Source of the DNA: Symsagittifera roscoffensis
Lineage: Eukaryota; Xenacoelomorpha; Acoela; Convolutidae
Direction: 5' to 3'
Assembly: GCF_963678635.1 (NCBI RefSeq)
Contig: NC_087064.1
Location: 81,321,526 to 81,385,525, forward strand
Length of the DNA: 64,000 nucleotides
Below, piece by piece: positions 21,545 through 34,450 of the stretch. The notes beneath the pieces are model-generated. The model did no database searches. It saw nothing but the letters and a program-made list of their open reading frames with translations, and was not told the origin of the DNA. A program made the position numbers and the translations under genes. Position 1 is the stretch's first letter; every line of letters begins with the position of its first letter.

Positions 21545-24500
21545 ATGCCTGCTCTTAGCAGGAACGAGAAAAAGAATTGTAAAAAGTGTAGCAAAGATAA
21601 TAGGAGCTCTAAAGCAGCTCGACACCGAAAAAATAATTCTAAGGAGTAATTTTTCCTATTAATTGTAAGTAATTCATTTACAAATTAGCAAGAAATGAAT
21701 CATCACGTGGGTGGTCAAGAGGCATGTCCCATCAGTTTCCATTCAATCAACGGTTTGTTCGTCTTGCGATAAGGAGTTTTCCTGTTACTTCTTTCTCCAC
21801 CAACACCGGAGAAGAGAACATTGAGTGCAACAACGGAAGCCGATTGACACTGTAGCGGACTTGAACAAGGTTGTGGAGGAGGAAAAGAAAGTTGGAAAGA
21901 AACTCAAAGAGAAGATGAGTGCTTGTTAACATTTTCAGGTGGATAAAGAAGTGGAGAAAGATAGACCTAAGTTTTTTAACTTCCAAATGTCGAAGTTAGA
22001 TAATAAAGTATTTAACAAAAAGCTAGATAAAGTATTCAATTAACTGGATTCCACTGCAAAAATCAATGTTGATCTTGAATTTGTTCTTTGAAAAATCGCA
22101 TTTATTGTATACAAAAGCGGATTTGATTAGAATCTAGAGAAAAACGAAAATTTTGAGATTGTGGAACAATGCACTCAGGAACTTCAGAACAAGTGGTGAT
22201 TTAGGTTGATTACTAACATTTTGAAATCTGCTGCTATGCTCAAAAACATTCTGATGGGGTGTCCTGATTCTGTGTTACCCGAACCTTTACTAATAAATCC
22301 TTCTGTATATTGACTTTTGTCAAACAAAGACTAGCAACCTTACAAAGATCACTTGTGTCTCTTCAATGTATATGAATGGGCACAAGGATCTTCTAGATAC
22401 TCCAACAAGTTTTTTTTTCAAATCCTGGAAGTGATCTTAAAATTTTTCGAGGAGTTTCCGTTGAAGGTACCTTTTGTTGAAGAAATGATCGAATGCAACA
22501 TCTTTATTTGCGATTTTGATGTACAAGAGGGAGATTACATAGGAGAATTGGCTCGTCGAATATTGGAAGATTTTACAAAACAGTTATAAGATTGCAATTC
22601 AACGATCATATCAGTCATACAAATTATTTAGAAACAGTTTTGAAGTGTTTTCGATGTCCCAGCTGTGACTGTTTCTTCAACACATCAGATAAGTTCAACA
22701 CATCAGATAAGTTTAACAGACATCTTTTAACTTTTTTAAAAGATTCGGTATGACACATTTAACCAAAAAACGTATCTGCACTTCGCGAAACGCTATTTGA
22801 ATTTTAGAGGATTCAATATCCAAGTTTCGAAAGATAGCCAATTTCGGCTTTGAGTCAATAAGTGTTCCAACAGAGGAACTGAAAGCTAACCAAAAAATAA
22901 ATTGGATTGGAAAACATGTTCCAATTTCAGTATCAATATGATCAAACTTGACATATAAACCAATTTTCCTTTGTAACAAGGACCCGCAATTTTTTTAAAT
23001 CAATTTTGTAGAGAATCTTCAACTTTTGGCAGAAAAAAGTGGGCTCGAAATCAGAACTAAACTTCAAGATGTTGAAAAAGTTGAAAATGAACGGAAGTTC
23101 TGAATACGAAGACGAAATGTATCGAGTACACAGAGAACATTGATATATCAACTCAGTTTTTGAGACTGCAGATAAATCAGCTGATTGATTTGAAAAAAAA
23201 ATCTGTAGAGTTATGTCAATCCATTACCTGTATTCGGATATATTTTTGGTTGATATGAATTAAACTTGATCAAGTCTATCTGATTACCTACATAATCAAT
23301 AATGAAGAAGCTGAACCAATGGTTATCAAAAAGGCTAACGATTTCATATCTTTCGAGAGGATCCTACTGTTTCTAGATATCATGAAGTTTCTGGGTGGAG
23401 CAACAGCTTTGGACTCGTTTCTCAAAGCCTACAAAGCAAGTGAGAAAAAAAAAGTTTTTCCCTTACGAATAACTTGGCAGTGCAGATAAGTTTGAGAATC
23501 AAGAAATACCTCCATACGAAGCCTCTTTCAGTAAGCTGAGAAACAATAGTCCTTTTGATAAAGATATATCAGAAATTAAGATCAAATGGACTTGATGAGC
23601 AACAAGCGCTGAAAAAACTTCAAATCAGGACACTATCTGCATCTGGATGGGTTCATTGCAAATATTTACAGGTGATTTGTCAGAAAATTGGAATGACTAC
23701 ATTTGAAGATTTGTTTCAGTGGTACAACCACAAAGATTTTGTTCCAATCCTTGAAGCAATGCAAAAAATGGCTCAGTTTTATCATCAGAAATAAATTGAT
23801 ATGTTAAAACTTGGCTCTACTCTTCCAAATCTCGCAAATCAAACAATGAAAAAATTGTACCCATTTTGTAAAAATGATAAAGATTTTCGCGAGAACTTCA
23901 GGGAAGACATGACTGGTGGACCGTTTTATGTTTTCCCGCAAAAAACTGTGATGGACGAAACCCTCATCAGAAATTCATCAAATATCTGCAAATCAATCGG
24001 TGGAACTGTTGCGAGCCAATTTACCCCTAATCAATGTGACAAGATATGCCATCAAGATTGTACGCAAGATAAAATTTTGATTCCGAAATTGAAAACTTTA
24101 AGGCCAGACATAACCAATCTTGCCATTATGAGAACATGCTCATGTTGTTTTACCAAAAAACAAACCAGATTGCAAAATTGAGAGTTTCCACACATCTGAA
24201 TTCTAAAAAAAAATTGACTGTTTCAATAAATAATCGCCAAAAATATATAGTCGGGAATAGATTTGCGAAAAAGGATACAAAACGAAAGAGATGTAGAAAT
24301 GCGAGTGGTGGCAAAATTTCAAAACAATTGAAAAAATATTGGAACCAACTTTCTCTACAAAAGACTTCTCTTTAATTAACCTTTATTGGAAAAATCAAGA
24401 GATGGATCTCTTCATGGCTATATTCAATGTGACTTGGTTGTTCCATATGAACTAAAAGCCAAATTTGCTAATTTTCCTCCAATTTTTAATAACACCGAAG

Positions 24501-25491
24501 TTGTAAGAGCTGACATTGGGGAATATATGTAAAATTATGCCGCTGAAAATTGTCTTTTTGAGCATCCACAGAGAATACTAATATCTAGTTTCAAACTAGA
24601 AAATGGTTCTATCTTTAAACCTCTCTTCAATTTCTATAAGGAACGTGGCTTACAAGATACAAAACTTTACCGTTTTCTGCAGTATTCTCCTCGAAAAAGC
24701 TTCTACAACTTTGTCCAAGTCAGTTGTTGATGCTAGGAGGGAAGGAGATGATAACCCTCTATCCGGAATTGTTGCAGAAACTATGAAACTTTAAGGTAAT
24801 TCATTCTACGGCAAAGCTCACAAAGCATTTAATGAACCACTCCCTAAGCGCTTGTACACAGTTCAAAAATAATTTGTTCGAGATTTAATTACTAAATTCA
24901 ACAATTGAGCATAAGAGAACCCATGTTTGGCGGATTTTTCTTTCTGCCGTATGTCTAGCTAAGAATGCTGGAGCTTTACTTCAGTTTTTCAACAATTTTT
25001 TTGATGTAAATAAATTCAAGAAATCAGAAATGGACACTGAATCGCTGTACTTAGCTCTCGCTGTGGAAAATTTGTTTGATTGTATTCGTTTGGACAACAA
25101 AGATGACAGGGAAAATTTGACCGAAAAGGATTGCAGATATTAATTTAGTGCAGATTCAAAAACAAACTTTTTTCCACGAACAGGTTGTAGCGCTCACAAG
25201 AAACGCGATAAACAATAGCCTGGACTGTTTAAAGTAAGACCAGACGAAATTTAGCTGCAAATATTGATTAAAAGAGTTCTAGAAGAATCCGGCGATAGAC
25301 CTATGGAAAAATACAGAAAAGCACTCGATGAACCAACCAATTTGACTTCAAGAAACAGAGTTTTGAGAAGCATTAATCATATGGTTGCTACATACGAGCA
25401 GACAAAGAAGGGATTGAGCTATTTTTGCCCAAAAAGACAAGTTCGTAATACCCACAATGACGGAATACCCACAAAACCTTTGAAGTGGTAA
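21545..25491 (+). pseudogene. Decayed protein-primed family B DNA polymerase (Polinton/Maverick-like)
   Basis: A reading of about 1300 codons, broken by many stops and frameshifts, follows the order of a PolB_2-type ORF found in invertebrate DNA elements. The N-terminus (21545) is basic with CKKC. Conserved GDYIGELARR is at about 22530. A C2H2-like CPSC...FNRH segment is at 22655-22720. The exonuclease motif reads GFES (22840) instead of DFES. Long open parts lie at 23555-23794 and 23801-24181. The motif A equivalent (GTVASQ) lacks its Asp. Motif B (GNSFYGK) has a stop just before it. Motif C reads MDTES instead of DTDS (25030). The C-terminus ends at 25489-25491. It is clearly dead. Which DNA element it came from is inferred, as no integrase or capsid genes are seen nearby. 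Confidence 0.82.
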
Positions 25492-26160
25492 ATAAATGGT
25501 AGTGTAGCTGCATTCAATGAAGTATTGATTGACTAACTGTAAATTTGCGGTAAAATTTTTCTTTGAAGCAGTGATTTGTATACTTTCTTTTAACAATTTT
25601 TTTTTCTCAATTAATTTGATTTTTCGAAATTTCAGTAGGTTTCAGCTTAGCTTCAGCAAAGAGTAAGACTATCTAAAAAAATAGTTAACAGGTCGAAATA
25701 TATCAAATCTTATCGTGTTTTGAAGGTATCTACTACCTCTCTTCACTCTTCTACTACTGATCGATCCGTGGCGATCTTTTTAACCGAAGAAGGGCACGCA
25801 CATCACTCTAATAACCTGATTTTACGTGGTCTCAGAAACTAATATAACTGCTCATTTCATTCTTTGAAGCTAAAAATGTAACGCGGTTTAGTTATGCGTG
25901 TTGAAGTATCCCGCATTACGATATCATTCCAAAATTGACTTGCGGTAAGCTAATGGGTTGTATGAATTACAATAAGAAATCAAATTTCAACACTCAAAAT
26001 TTTATATTATCAGTCGTCATTTCGATTCCGGTAAATTGTTTTCAGAACATTTCTTTCAACCTCGGGGAAAACTGATGCAAACTTAATTAGACCTTAACTT
26101 TTTGCTCCTAGTTTCAAAAAAAGGAAAAGAAAAAAATCTAATTTTTAATGCGCCTCTACG
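25492..26160. other. Intronic; nothing recognised
   Basis: AT-rich sequence after the polymerase relic. No terminal inverted repeat of that element was identified. Confidence 0.35.
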
Positions 26161-26179
26161 AGCCTAAAAAACAACAAAA

Positions 26180-26312
26180 CAGGGATTTTTTTAAAAAAGG
26201 ATTTGAAGTTCAAGTAAAGTTGATTGCCTCCTGAGACCTTAAAAACTACATTAAAAAAGGGATTTGAAATTCAAGGAAATTGATTGTATCCCTGAGACTC
26301 GATAAACTACAT
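26180..26312 (+). repeat. Two-copy tandem repeat, 68-bp unit
   Basis: AAAAAAGGATTTGAA..TTCAAG, then AATTGATTG and CTGAGAC, then AAACTACATTA, occur twice with an offset of 68 bases. Confidence 0.7.
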
Positions 26313-26439
26313 TATAGCTTTTCAAAAACATTGAAAATTTTGCTTTAAAAATTTCGAAGCATTCCTGTCATCAAAAACGGGCAAAATAACTTCTTGAAAT
26401 ATAAAACATATAGGTTATTTTCCCTGAAATCGACTCCCT

Positions 26440-26990
26440 CGTCTATATTGGCACCACTTTCCGACATCCGTTTATGGCCAATTAAACTTAAAAGTTTTAA
26501 GGCGCCTTTGGATATACCATTTTTGCTTAGAAGCGGGCGCTCAAAAACCCGTTTTTTGGGGAAAACCATTCAAAAGAGCCCTATAACGGCATTTTGGATC
26601 TATTTTTTGGCACAATTTTTTTTTTCACAAAATGGGCTCTCAACAGTGTTCTAGGAGCTCGAAAAAAATCTATTTGGAAAAAAAGACTGACGCAATTGTC
26701 GAAAAGTTTTTGAAAATCCGCTCCCGCTTCGAGAAAATCCTTGCTCTATAAAAGAACTCAAGTAGACGACACTCGCCGCCGATCCTAACGGTCTCCTCTT
26801 TGGTATTAACATATGGCGTCGATTTACCGCCAACCAACCCTTAAATTATACTGAAGGCCCCTTTGGTGCCAATCTTAATTGTTTGGTTTCAATTCATAAA
26901 ACGCAAAAAACGCTCAAAATTTTATTTTCGGCCCAAAACTGCCTGCGTGTCTTTAGAGATCTCTAAAAATCTATTTGGTTGGCCTAAAAA
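26440..26990 (-). repeat. R1-related fragments
   Basis: GGCGCCTTTGG, GCGGGCGCTCAAAAACCCG, a poly-T run, CTCGAAAAA and CCCGCTTCGAGAAAATCC follow the order of an R1 copy. A second stretch from 26840 (GAAGGCCCCTTTGGTGCCAAT) repeats part of it. Ends with TIR and target duplication were not found. Confidence 0.5.
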
Positions 26991-29990
26991 AAAGGTCATC
27001 TGCATGTGCATTTTGAGTTTTAAACAATTTTGAAACTTTTAAACTATTCATATAGATGAGCATGATAAACGTTATTTTTAAAATACAGAAAATTCACAAA
27101 CTTAGTCATTAAAATATCTTAAATCTAATTTGATTCAAGCCAATTGTTACCAGAATTTTCCAAGCCTTTGATGCCTCGTTCTAATAAGAGAAGACAAAAT
27201 GGCGATTTAGTTGATGTAATGAAGTCTTAGCTGTACTTTCAGCCTTTCATCCCCTTATTCGTGCTATAGGTCACTTGTTGATAAAACGAAAAGAGCGGCA
27301 TTATTGCTTCTTCCCTCCCTCATTCCTTCACACTTAAAACTCTCCTCTTTAATTTTCATTTAATTTCTCAATAAACTAATCATTAAATTAATCAAATTGG
27401 TGAAAAGTTTGACGTCATGTAATTTTTTTCAGTTCAGCGATAGAATTTCAAGAATAAAAGTTCAACAAGACATTTCGTATCATTTCGGATTTTTTGAGCC
27501 TAATAACGTATTAATAAGAGCAAATTGCTTGGCTCCATTCAGATTGGAACGATTCATAACGCCACTGACGCTTTCTATGCTCAAATTGTATCAGATTTAA
27601 AAATATCCCAATTTGGCCAAATTGACAATTTTTAAAATCCCATATATTCACAGAAATTTGTCACAAGTGAAACATGTTTTTAATTTTGAAGAGAAAATAT
27701 TATGATTTTTTAGATGATGACAAAATCCCGTCAAAAATAGCTCGTTCAAAAACAGAAAAATATGTTTAATGTCGAAAACATGTAAATCCAAAATAACCAG
27801 TTGGTTGAACATACATGCTGCTACAAAATGAAATGCTCATACTGATTTAAGAAACAACAGTTATATCGTCATGTAAATATAAAAGTATTGATGAAAAACT
27901 AATGAACTAACTTTTATAATAATAAGTTTTTGTTCACATTCAAATTTTCTCGGCATTACGTTGAAATTGTTTCATTTATCAAAACAATTACATGCTACAG
28001 ATTTCTTACCCAAATTTCAGTTTGTTTTTGTGTGATTTTTCTTTGTGATCATCAGTTTCACAGGTATTCTGTTATAGATACACCGCCAACCAATTTCTTT
28101 TGTCTGAACAGTTTTCGAATCAACAAACATTCCCGCATTGACAAAACTAAGATTGCAACCATTTAACTCAAGTAACAGTTCAACAATCTAGTTTTTATGC
28201 ACGAAATAATTGATTTCTTTGACTATCCAATCGATTACAACCAATTGCAATTTTTTTTACTTGTTTTAACTGATACAATAGTCACCAAATTTTTGTAGTG
28301 CAATTTTTGGCATAGATTAGATACAGATTTATACAGATTTAAAACAGATTTTATACAGATTTTATACAAATTTAATACACTATACAATCCATTTTAACTT
28401 CGTTTAAAATTTATATTAAAAATGTTCAAATTGAGAAAAAAAATTTACGAGTCTCGCTTTGTTGAAAATGACCAAATAAAATTAAAGACAACAAGAATTT
28501 GTCGAAATCAAAATAAAGTTGACAATTTTTTTTGCTTAAAGCGGAATTTAGGCAAATACAAGATGTATTGCTCGATATTGTTTGTGTGTGTGTTTGTGGG
28601 GTTGGGGTTATTTCAATTAAAGCTTACTGGTTAATTTATTGGTGTGTCGCTTCCGCTTTTTTCATGGCGCAGTCAGCAAAAAAACCAATGAGGCAACAAA
28701 CACTTTACACATTGCGAACTTTTTGGAAAGACCAACAACCCAGTTCAGAGCAGAAAAGGATGCATGAAGATCGAACTTGAAATTGGATATTTTTGCACGA
28801 GACCATAATATTAGAAAGCAGAGGATATGGTCAGCCGCCCAAAGGCGAATGTAGCTAGAAATTCATGTCTAAAAAGTTAAACACTTAAATTGCAAACTGA
28901 AATCAATTTCAAATATGCAAGTGTATGTCAGATTTTAATTAAATTTAGGTGAAAATAGGCTTACATTAATAACAAGGTGTAATTTTAATATGTATATTAT
29001 AGATCAAAATAATGACAAATGGAGTTACTGTTTTTCCCTATATGAACTTAAAATTTTTCCATGATAATTTAACATAGGTTGCCACTGATGGATCTTCCTT
29101 AGATAAAAATAAAAGTTAATTTTTAAATTTGATCTTCGCTTGTTTGTATGTTAGTATACCCCATAAGTTAAGTTCGTCATCTATAATCTTATTCCATATC
29201 AATACTGATCATTTAAAAATCGAGTTTTTTTTATAAATTGTCCGTTATATCTTTCTACGAAGTATAGCTTTTTAGTTCTCATATTTATGTCGATATGGTA
29301 GTTTTTGTTCGGAATTTTTGAGTTGGCAGCTAACAGTTGGTTTTTAGTTTTCCTAAAGTGGCATTTAAGTTTCCAATCAAGAAAAATTGGTTTATGCATA
29401 AACTGTTTCAATTTTTTTCATGGGTTTTTACTGATTTGCAGGTACATTCATTCGTTTTGCTACTTAATTTTATCTCAGTTATCACTTAGAATAGGTTTAT
29501 TGGTTCGGTCTTGAAGTGACAATTGAGTATTGAACCATACTATATTAACACTAGTATTTACAGGATTGCACTTTAAATAGAAATAGAGTCAAATTCCAAT
29601 AATTACGTTTAAGTTTTTTGATGTGACGCATCACCGGATAAAAACAGCGCTGACGCGGTAATAGCCCAAAAATATTGCGTATCATACCAAACTGGCACTT
29701 TTTAAGCCCTCATGATTTCACGAAAAAAAGATCATAGATGAAATAACTTTTTAAGTTTTAGCTCATTAAAACTATATCTTTCGCCTGTTAAAAAAAAATC
29801 CGCTAAAATGGCCAGTTAAAATGTCCAAATTTCGAAGTTTGTCTAGAGAAAAAGAGCAACCGGAGCATACATATTCCTTCAGTTTTTTTTGAAAGTTGAA
29901 ATAAAAACGGACACCAGTTCATTTCAATAAATTTCACGACACAACCGGACAAAACTGGAAGTTTCGAATTCATTCTTTTTCTGGGCAACG
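26991..29990. other. Intronic; R2-like 3' pieces and a small tandem repeat
   Basis: 27600-27780 and 29650-29890 resemble the 3' half of R2 (TTGGCCAAATTGACAATTTT; CACAAGTGAAACATG; AAATGGCCAGTTAAAATGTC). At 28315-28380 the unit ATACAGATTT is repeated about five times. No gene is recognised. Confidence 0.45.
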
Positions 29991-29993
29991 TTT

Positions 29994-31450
29994 TCAGTAG
30001 ATCCACCATGACTGATCAAAATGGGGTTGGATCAGTTCATGATAGCAGCTACAATAGTAGAAAACATGGATCCACGCAAAAATACTGTTACCAACGTAAC
30101 CGGTTATGCTGGAGCCGATACCAAGACCGAAGTCAACCTGATTGCCAAAATCTACGACTGCAGATGCAGCATGAATAGAAGGAGATAGACTCATGAAAAG
30201 AATATTTGAGGCTAAAAAAACGAAAGGTACCATGAAGTGACCCGAAGTGGGACACCATGGGTTCTCTTTACGAAAGTACAACAGAATTTGATATCATGTC
30301 TGCTTCATCCTTGAGGTCAGAGAGAATTAAACGATGGTTAAAAACAAACCCGCATGTCGAAACTTCTAGAGAATCGTTATAAGATCTATACGATATGATC
30401 ACGGTCACGTTGGAGAAGGTCAAAACGTAACATAAAAAGTTTTTAGGTTGTTCCTCCATGCCCAGGAAGCCCGAATGATTACCTGGAAACGTTTCATGCG
30501 CCGTTAACTGCGCAAGCAGTAAGATCTGAACTGGTAACACTCGAAGATAACTAGTGGGGGATTTGTTTATGTAAAAAAAAATAGAGCGCTCCAGGATACA
30601 CTTATATTAGAGATAAAATCCCCAAAATCTTTAGCAAAGCAAGCAGACAACACAAGTGCATCAAAGTTATGGTCAAACATCAGAAAAGGGTCATGCACAA
30701 AGGAAAACTAAGCAGCAAGCAATTTTTAATACTAGGAACCAGAGTAACAGAATACAAAACTCATCGTTCGAAAATTTTAAACACACTAGAGTTCAGAAGA
30801 ACCCGGATGCAGATACAGACACCAAACAACACGAGGTACGGATGAATGTAGGGATGAATCTTTTTGAGAATTGCACTGCGATGGGAAACCAATGCAAAAC
30901 CTGAAAAAAAAATCATTTAACAAAAATCGCAGATTTTACGAGTGAGTTTGAAGAAATAGATTTTGAGGAAAATAAATTTACAAAATTGAAAGTTCATTAT
31001 TCAGATAAACGATGATTAAAAAGTCGAAAACTGCGAAACAGCACAAATCTAGTTTAAAGAAATTGAAAAAATGGTGAAAAAAGACTTAAGATTAAAAAAC
31101 GTGAAAAGAAAACAGCCATTAGTTAGAGAGAACAACCACATCACTCACGTGACAGTGGGCAGAGGAAGTCCCGTGGTTTTTCATAAACTGAACCACGGCT
31201 AAAGAACTTTTGGGTTTTGCACACTCGGCAATATTCATATCATGTGAAAAATTGAATAAAACTGCGCAATTTGTCGACAATGACAAAAACTGTCAAAAAA
31301 ATAACCTTGAAAGCAAAAATGACCACCGTAGCTGGGGGAATGGGGGTTGGGTAATGCCAAAAGTAAAATCTCATAATTACAGAACAGTATCTGGGCGCAT
31401 ATTAGGTTGTTCTGCAAGAAAAGCTGAAGATATTAACCTCACAGAGAGTT
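29994..31450 (+). pseudogene. Possible gag-like region upstream of gypsy-type pol remnant 3
   Basis: A broken plus-strand reading contains VTNVTGYAGADTKTEVNL near 30085-30140 and NDYLETFHAPLTAQAVRSEL near 30470-30530. A Gln/Lys-rich open part at 30656-30904 carries an Asn/Lys-rich tail. Position before a pol relic and the basic, polar composition suggest gag, but I see no zinc knuckle and no protease DSG. It could also be unrelated decayed sequence. Confidence 0.4.
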
Positions 31451-31454
31451 GCTT

Positions 31455-32190
31455 TGAATTCTAGGACGCGATTCCATGAGCTACAAGGTGAGGAAATACC
31501 GGATCGCTAACCAGAGAAAAAAGTCTAAAAACTCTTCGACAAAAAAAATGTGCCAAAACTTTGCAAAGTGATATCATAGTTCAACTATATGTTAAATCCC
31601 ATTTGTATGACGTATGGCGAACCATCTTCAGTAGAAGGTTGAAAAAAAAGAGAAAGAAACTACTCAATGAGGCACATTTTTAGAACTAAAAAAATCCAGT
31701 AGTGAGTCTTATATGGCACTAAGTGTTATTACAATAAAAGTATGACACATTTAACTAACATCAGACGCAAACCCAATGAATCGTTAGTTGTAAGGAAAAG
31801 CATCAAGTAACATCGTAAACGATTTATTAAATGTAGTGTGTCAAATTGTTCCGGGGAAAACAGAAAACATGTAATATGTCTCAGTTTTAGACCTCAAATC
31901 CATGAATAGTCAGCTGTAATTACTGCAGAAACAGCCAATCAGTGTAATTTACTGCGGAAACAGCCAATCACTGTAAACAGCCAATCAGTGAAACAGCCAA
32001 TCAGTGAAACAGCCAATCAGTGTAAACAGTCAATCAGTGAAACAACCAATCAGTGTAACTGCGGAAAGAGCCAATCAGTTTAACATGTCAGCAGAGCTTC
32101 AGAAGGCTATAGACCGCCCGTTGAACAATACACTGAAAAACTTCTGCCTTCTAGACGACTTCTTGATAATGTCAAGGAGGGGAGAGTAAC
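31455..32190 (+). pseudogene. Ty3/gypsy-type pol remnant 3: reverse transcriptase with internal repeat
   Basis: Pieces of an RT are visible in order: TYGEPSSVEG near 31610; NDLLNVVCQIVPGKTENM near 31810-31870; YVSVLDLKSMNSQL near 31872-31917. Then the expanded repeat (31920-32085), and MSAELQKAIDRPLNNTLKNF with the catalytic-box equivalent CLLDDFLIMS (32085-32175). The stretch between the repeat and MSAELQ, which should include the QCNFS...TGFYGL part, is deleted. Stops and shifts are frequent. Confidence 0.82.
31920..32085 (+). repeat. Minisatellite of CAGCCAATCAGTG units inside RT
   Basis: About nine units of (G)AAACAGCCAATCAGTGT, with small differences and two spacers containing TACTGCGG. 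In one frame each unit reads ETANQC, which is RT coding sequence (the ETA.QCNF stretch), so the repeat probably grew from those codons. Each unit contains a CCAAT box by sequence. Confidence 0.85.
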
Positions 32191-32239
32191 ATCAGGAGCT
32201 GTTACTGAGCAATGCCATGCAAATATTAGCTGAAGAAAA

Positions 32240-32700
32240 TTCAGCGCTAAAACTGTCAATATTCAGTTTTCCGCAGAATCAGGAAAACCGCGAATTTTGT
32301 CAAAATAGACGAGGTGCTACCTTGAAACAACTGTCCAAAAATAAAAATTGGCTTCCCATATCTTTCGCATCGGGAATTCTCAAAGACCAGAAGAAGTACT
32401 CAACCAAAAACTTATAATGGTTACCAATAATATGGGCATTTAATAGATTTGAACAGTTTTATGCAGGACTAGAATAAGTTTTAGAGATGCATCATCAAAC
32501 GTTGTTATCAGCCCTTAATGCTACCTCAGCAAACGAAACCTATCGATCTTAATTGACTATATGAACGGATAGGCTACTGCCAATTGAGTTTGAAGTCAAT
32601 CACTTGCGCAGCAGAGATTTGTTAATTGTAGAATGTCTTTCGAGGGATCCATTGGCAAAAATTTCGTTGAAATCAGATTTGCTTAAAAATTCAAGAACCA
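32240..32700 (+). pseudogene. Ty3/gypsy-type pol remnant 3: RNase H
   Basis: The segment NRRGATLKQLSKNKNWLPIS then FASGILKDQKKYSTKN (32290-32400) is the RNase H start. Further on, NATSANETYRS and DRLLPIEFEVNHLRSRDLLI with ECLSRDPLAKISL (about 32515-32670) is the end of RNase H with the usual LSRDP turn. Two stops fall between them. Confidence 0.82.
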
Positions 32701-33640
32701 TCAGTTAAAAAGTTACACGCGACACTTGTTTGCATATGAGCATTCGACTGGTTCGAAACATTGAGTTGAACCATAATGAAAACGATTTAGAGCGCTCTTG
32801 CTCTGAGTTAAGTCAACATTAGAAACTCGTTGCTATAGAAGACAACACTAAAGACAGCTCCGCCGGTACGAAACCAGATGCTCTAAACGTTGCCAAACGA
32901 GCGAAAAAAAAAACATTTTTACACAATTCTGCAACAACATATAGTTGACCCGGTGACCAAGGTTGAACAAGATGCATACTGCAAATCGGAAAGAGTACTT
33001 AAATTCCAAACATAAATCGAACTCAATGAAAACGAGCAATGGAATTGAAATCGAAACTGCAGAAACGAAAACCGATGAGTCGATGCAATGGCAATCAAGG
33101 AGTTCAGGCAATGGTTCGGTCATTGAAGCACAACAAAAGTCGCCAACAAGGTAAGATGGAGCTCTAAGGTCAAACCGAGAGAAAATTAATAGCGGAAGTA
33201 GCTACACAAATAAAAATTTTCGAAGGTTGGATGAGACGATCCAGTCCAGAAGAATAGAGTCAGGTGCCTTTACCAGTGAATTTAAGGGTTGAAACTGATT
33301 GTGATGAGATGATGAACGCAAAAAACAACAACACAAGAGAAGACGACAATGACGACGCTGAGGAGAATTCAGGAAGTTTTGTTCCAGTTAGAAGAGGACA
33401 GCCCAGAAAAGAGTATAGTCAAAACTGTACCGTTGAAACAATTGTCAAAAAAGGATGAACAATGAATTTTACTGCAGCTCAGCTGGGGGATGACGCTCTC
33501 GAAAATCTAGAGAAAATGCTGGACAAAAATTTATGAGCTCAACTGATCTCAGAAATTATATAGTGGAACAGAGTTAGACAAACTGTATAACAAAAAGATA
33601 TGCAGGGTTTGAACAGAGAAAAAATACCACGATCCACTTT
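32701..33640 (+). pseudogene. Pol remnant 3 linker
   Basis: Broken coding-like sequence rich in Lys, Asn, Glu and Asp. The longest open part is 33264-33458, with an acidic REDDNDDAEENSGS stretch. It sits between RNase H and the zinc-binding region. No named domain is visible, and the minus-strand frame 32848-33123 is a shadow. Confidence 0.5.
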
Positions 33641-34450
33641 TTAACAAGATGAGTAGCTATGGTGAAAGACAGCATTTTGGAAGACAATTGTATTGCAGTG
33701 CGCAAACATTGCAAAAGCCAATATGAAAAGGCTACTCACAGAACATTTGAGCAAATACTACAAGGAATTTTCAACGTATTTTTGATAGCCACAACTGCAT
33801 AAAGATGAAGAGAAGCTGGCAGAATAGTGTAGAGAATGTACAAAACAGGGCAAGAAAAAACTGCTTGTTCCCCAAACGGCGTCAAACGTTCTCCCAGTTG
33901 AAGAGACAAAATGATCAGAGACGGGAGAAATTAAAGAACGTTTCAAACTGACAAATCAGCAGAGAAGTGGGCCCAATCTTTAAGCAGCAACTTGCGACCA
34001 GCAAAAATAAGGTCAGGCAGCCAATGCTGAGAATTTTCTCAGAAAATAACGCAGGTTGGACTAAAACAAGACGGGATACAGCGCGCGACGAAGCTAAGCA
34101 AAATATAGAGGCAATCGACAAAACTAATCCAAAACCGAAAAGGTAATTGATTTACTCCGAGAAACTTCGGTTCGTGGAAGAAACAGTACAAACGGACCCA
34201 AAGAAGAAAAACTGGACATCTTGAACAGTGAAATCGTGAAAAAGTGGTAGTTCGTAAATACCTAAAACAACTCTCGGGGAAAGCACTGACAGTACCAAAG
34301 GCAGTACTTTTTGAAAAGGAAACGGATTCGACTAAAAAAGGGCAGTATACAGAAACTCCGATTTCGCGATTATAAAAAGTCAACTGGGGGAGGACAAAAA
34401 AGTGTCCCTCATTAGAGCTAGTGAGCAAGGCTTTCAAAATTCAACTATTC
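33641..34450 (+). pseudogene. Ty3/gypsy-type pol remnant 3: zinc-binding region and lost integrase
   Basis: At 33660-33780 a frame reads MVKDSILEDNCIAVRKHC then YEKATHRTFEQ, resembling the His side of the H2C2 domain. TKQGKN-like and LLVPQTASNVLPVEET follow at 33840-33910, which in the family precedes the integrase core. The core itself is not recognisable beyond a VEETVQTDPKKK piece near 34170. Long minus-strand frames (34039-34437) are shadows. Confidence 0.65.

Noticed and set aside
31920-32085. CRISPR-like array of short repeats
   Set aside because: There are no unique spacers of regular length, the units are nearly contiguous, and the context is a eukaryotic retroelement.
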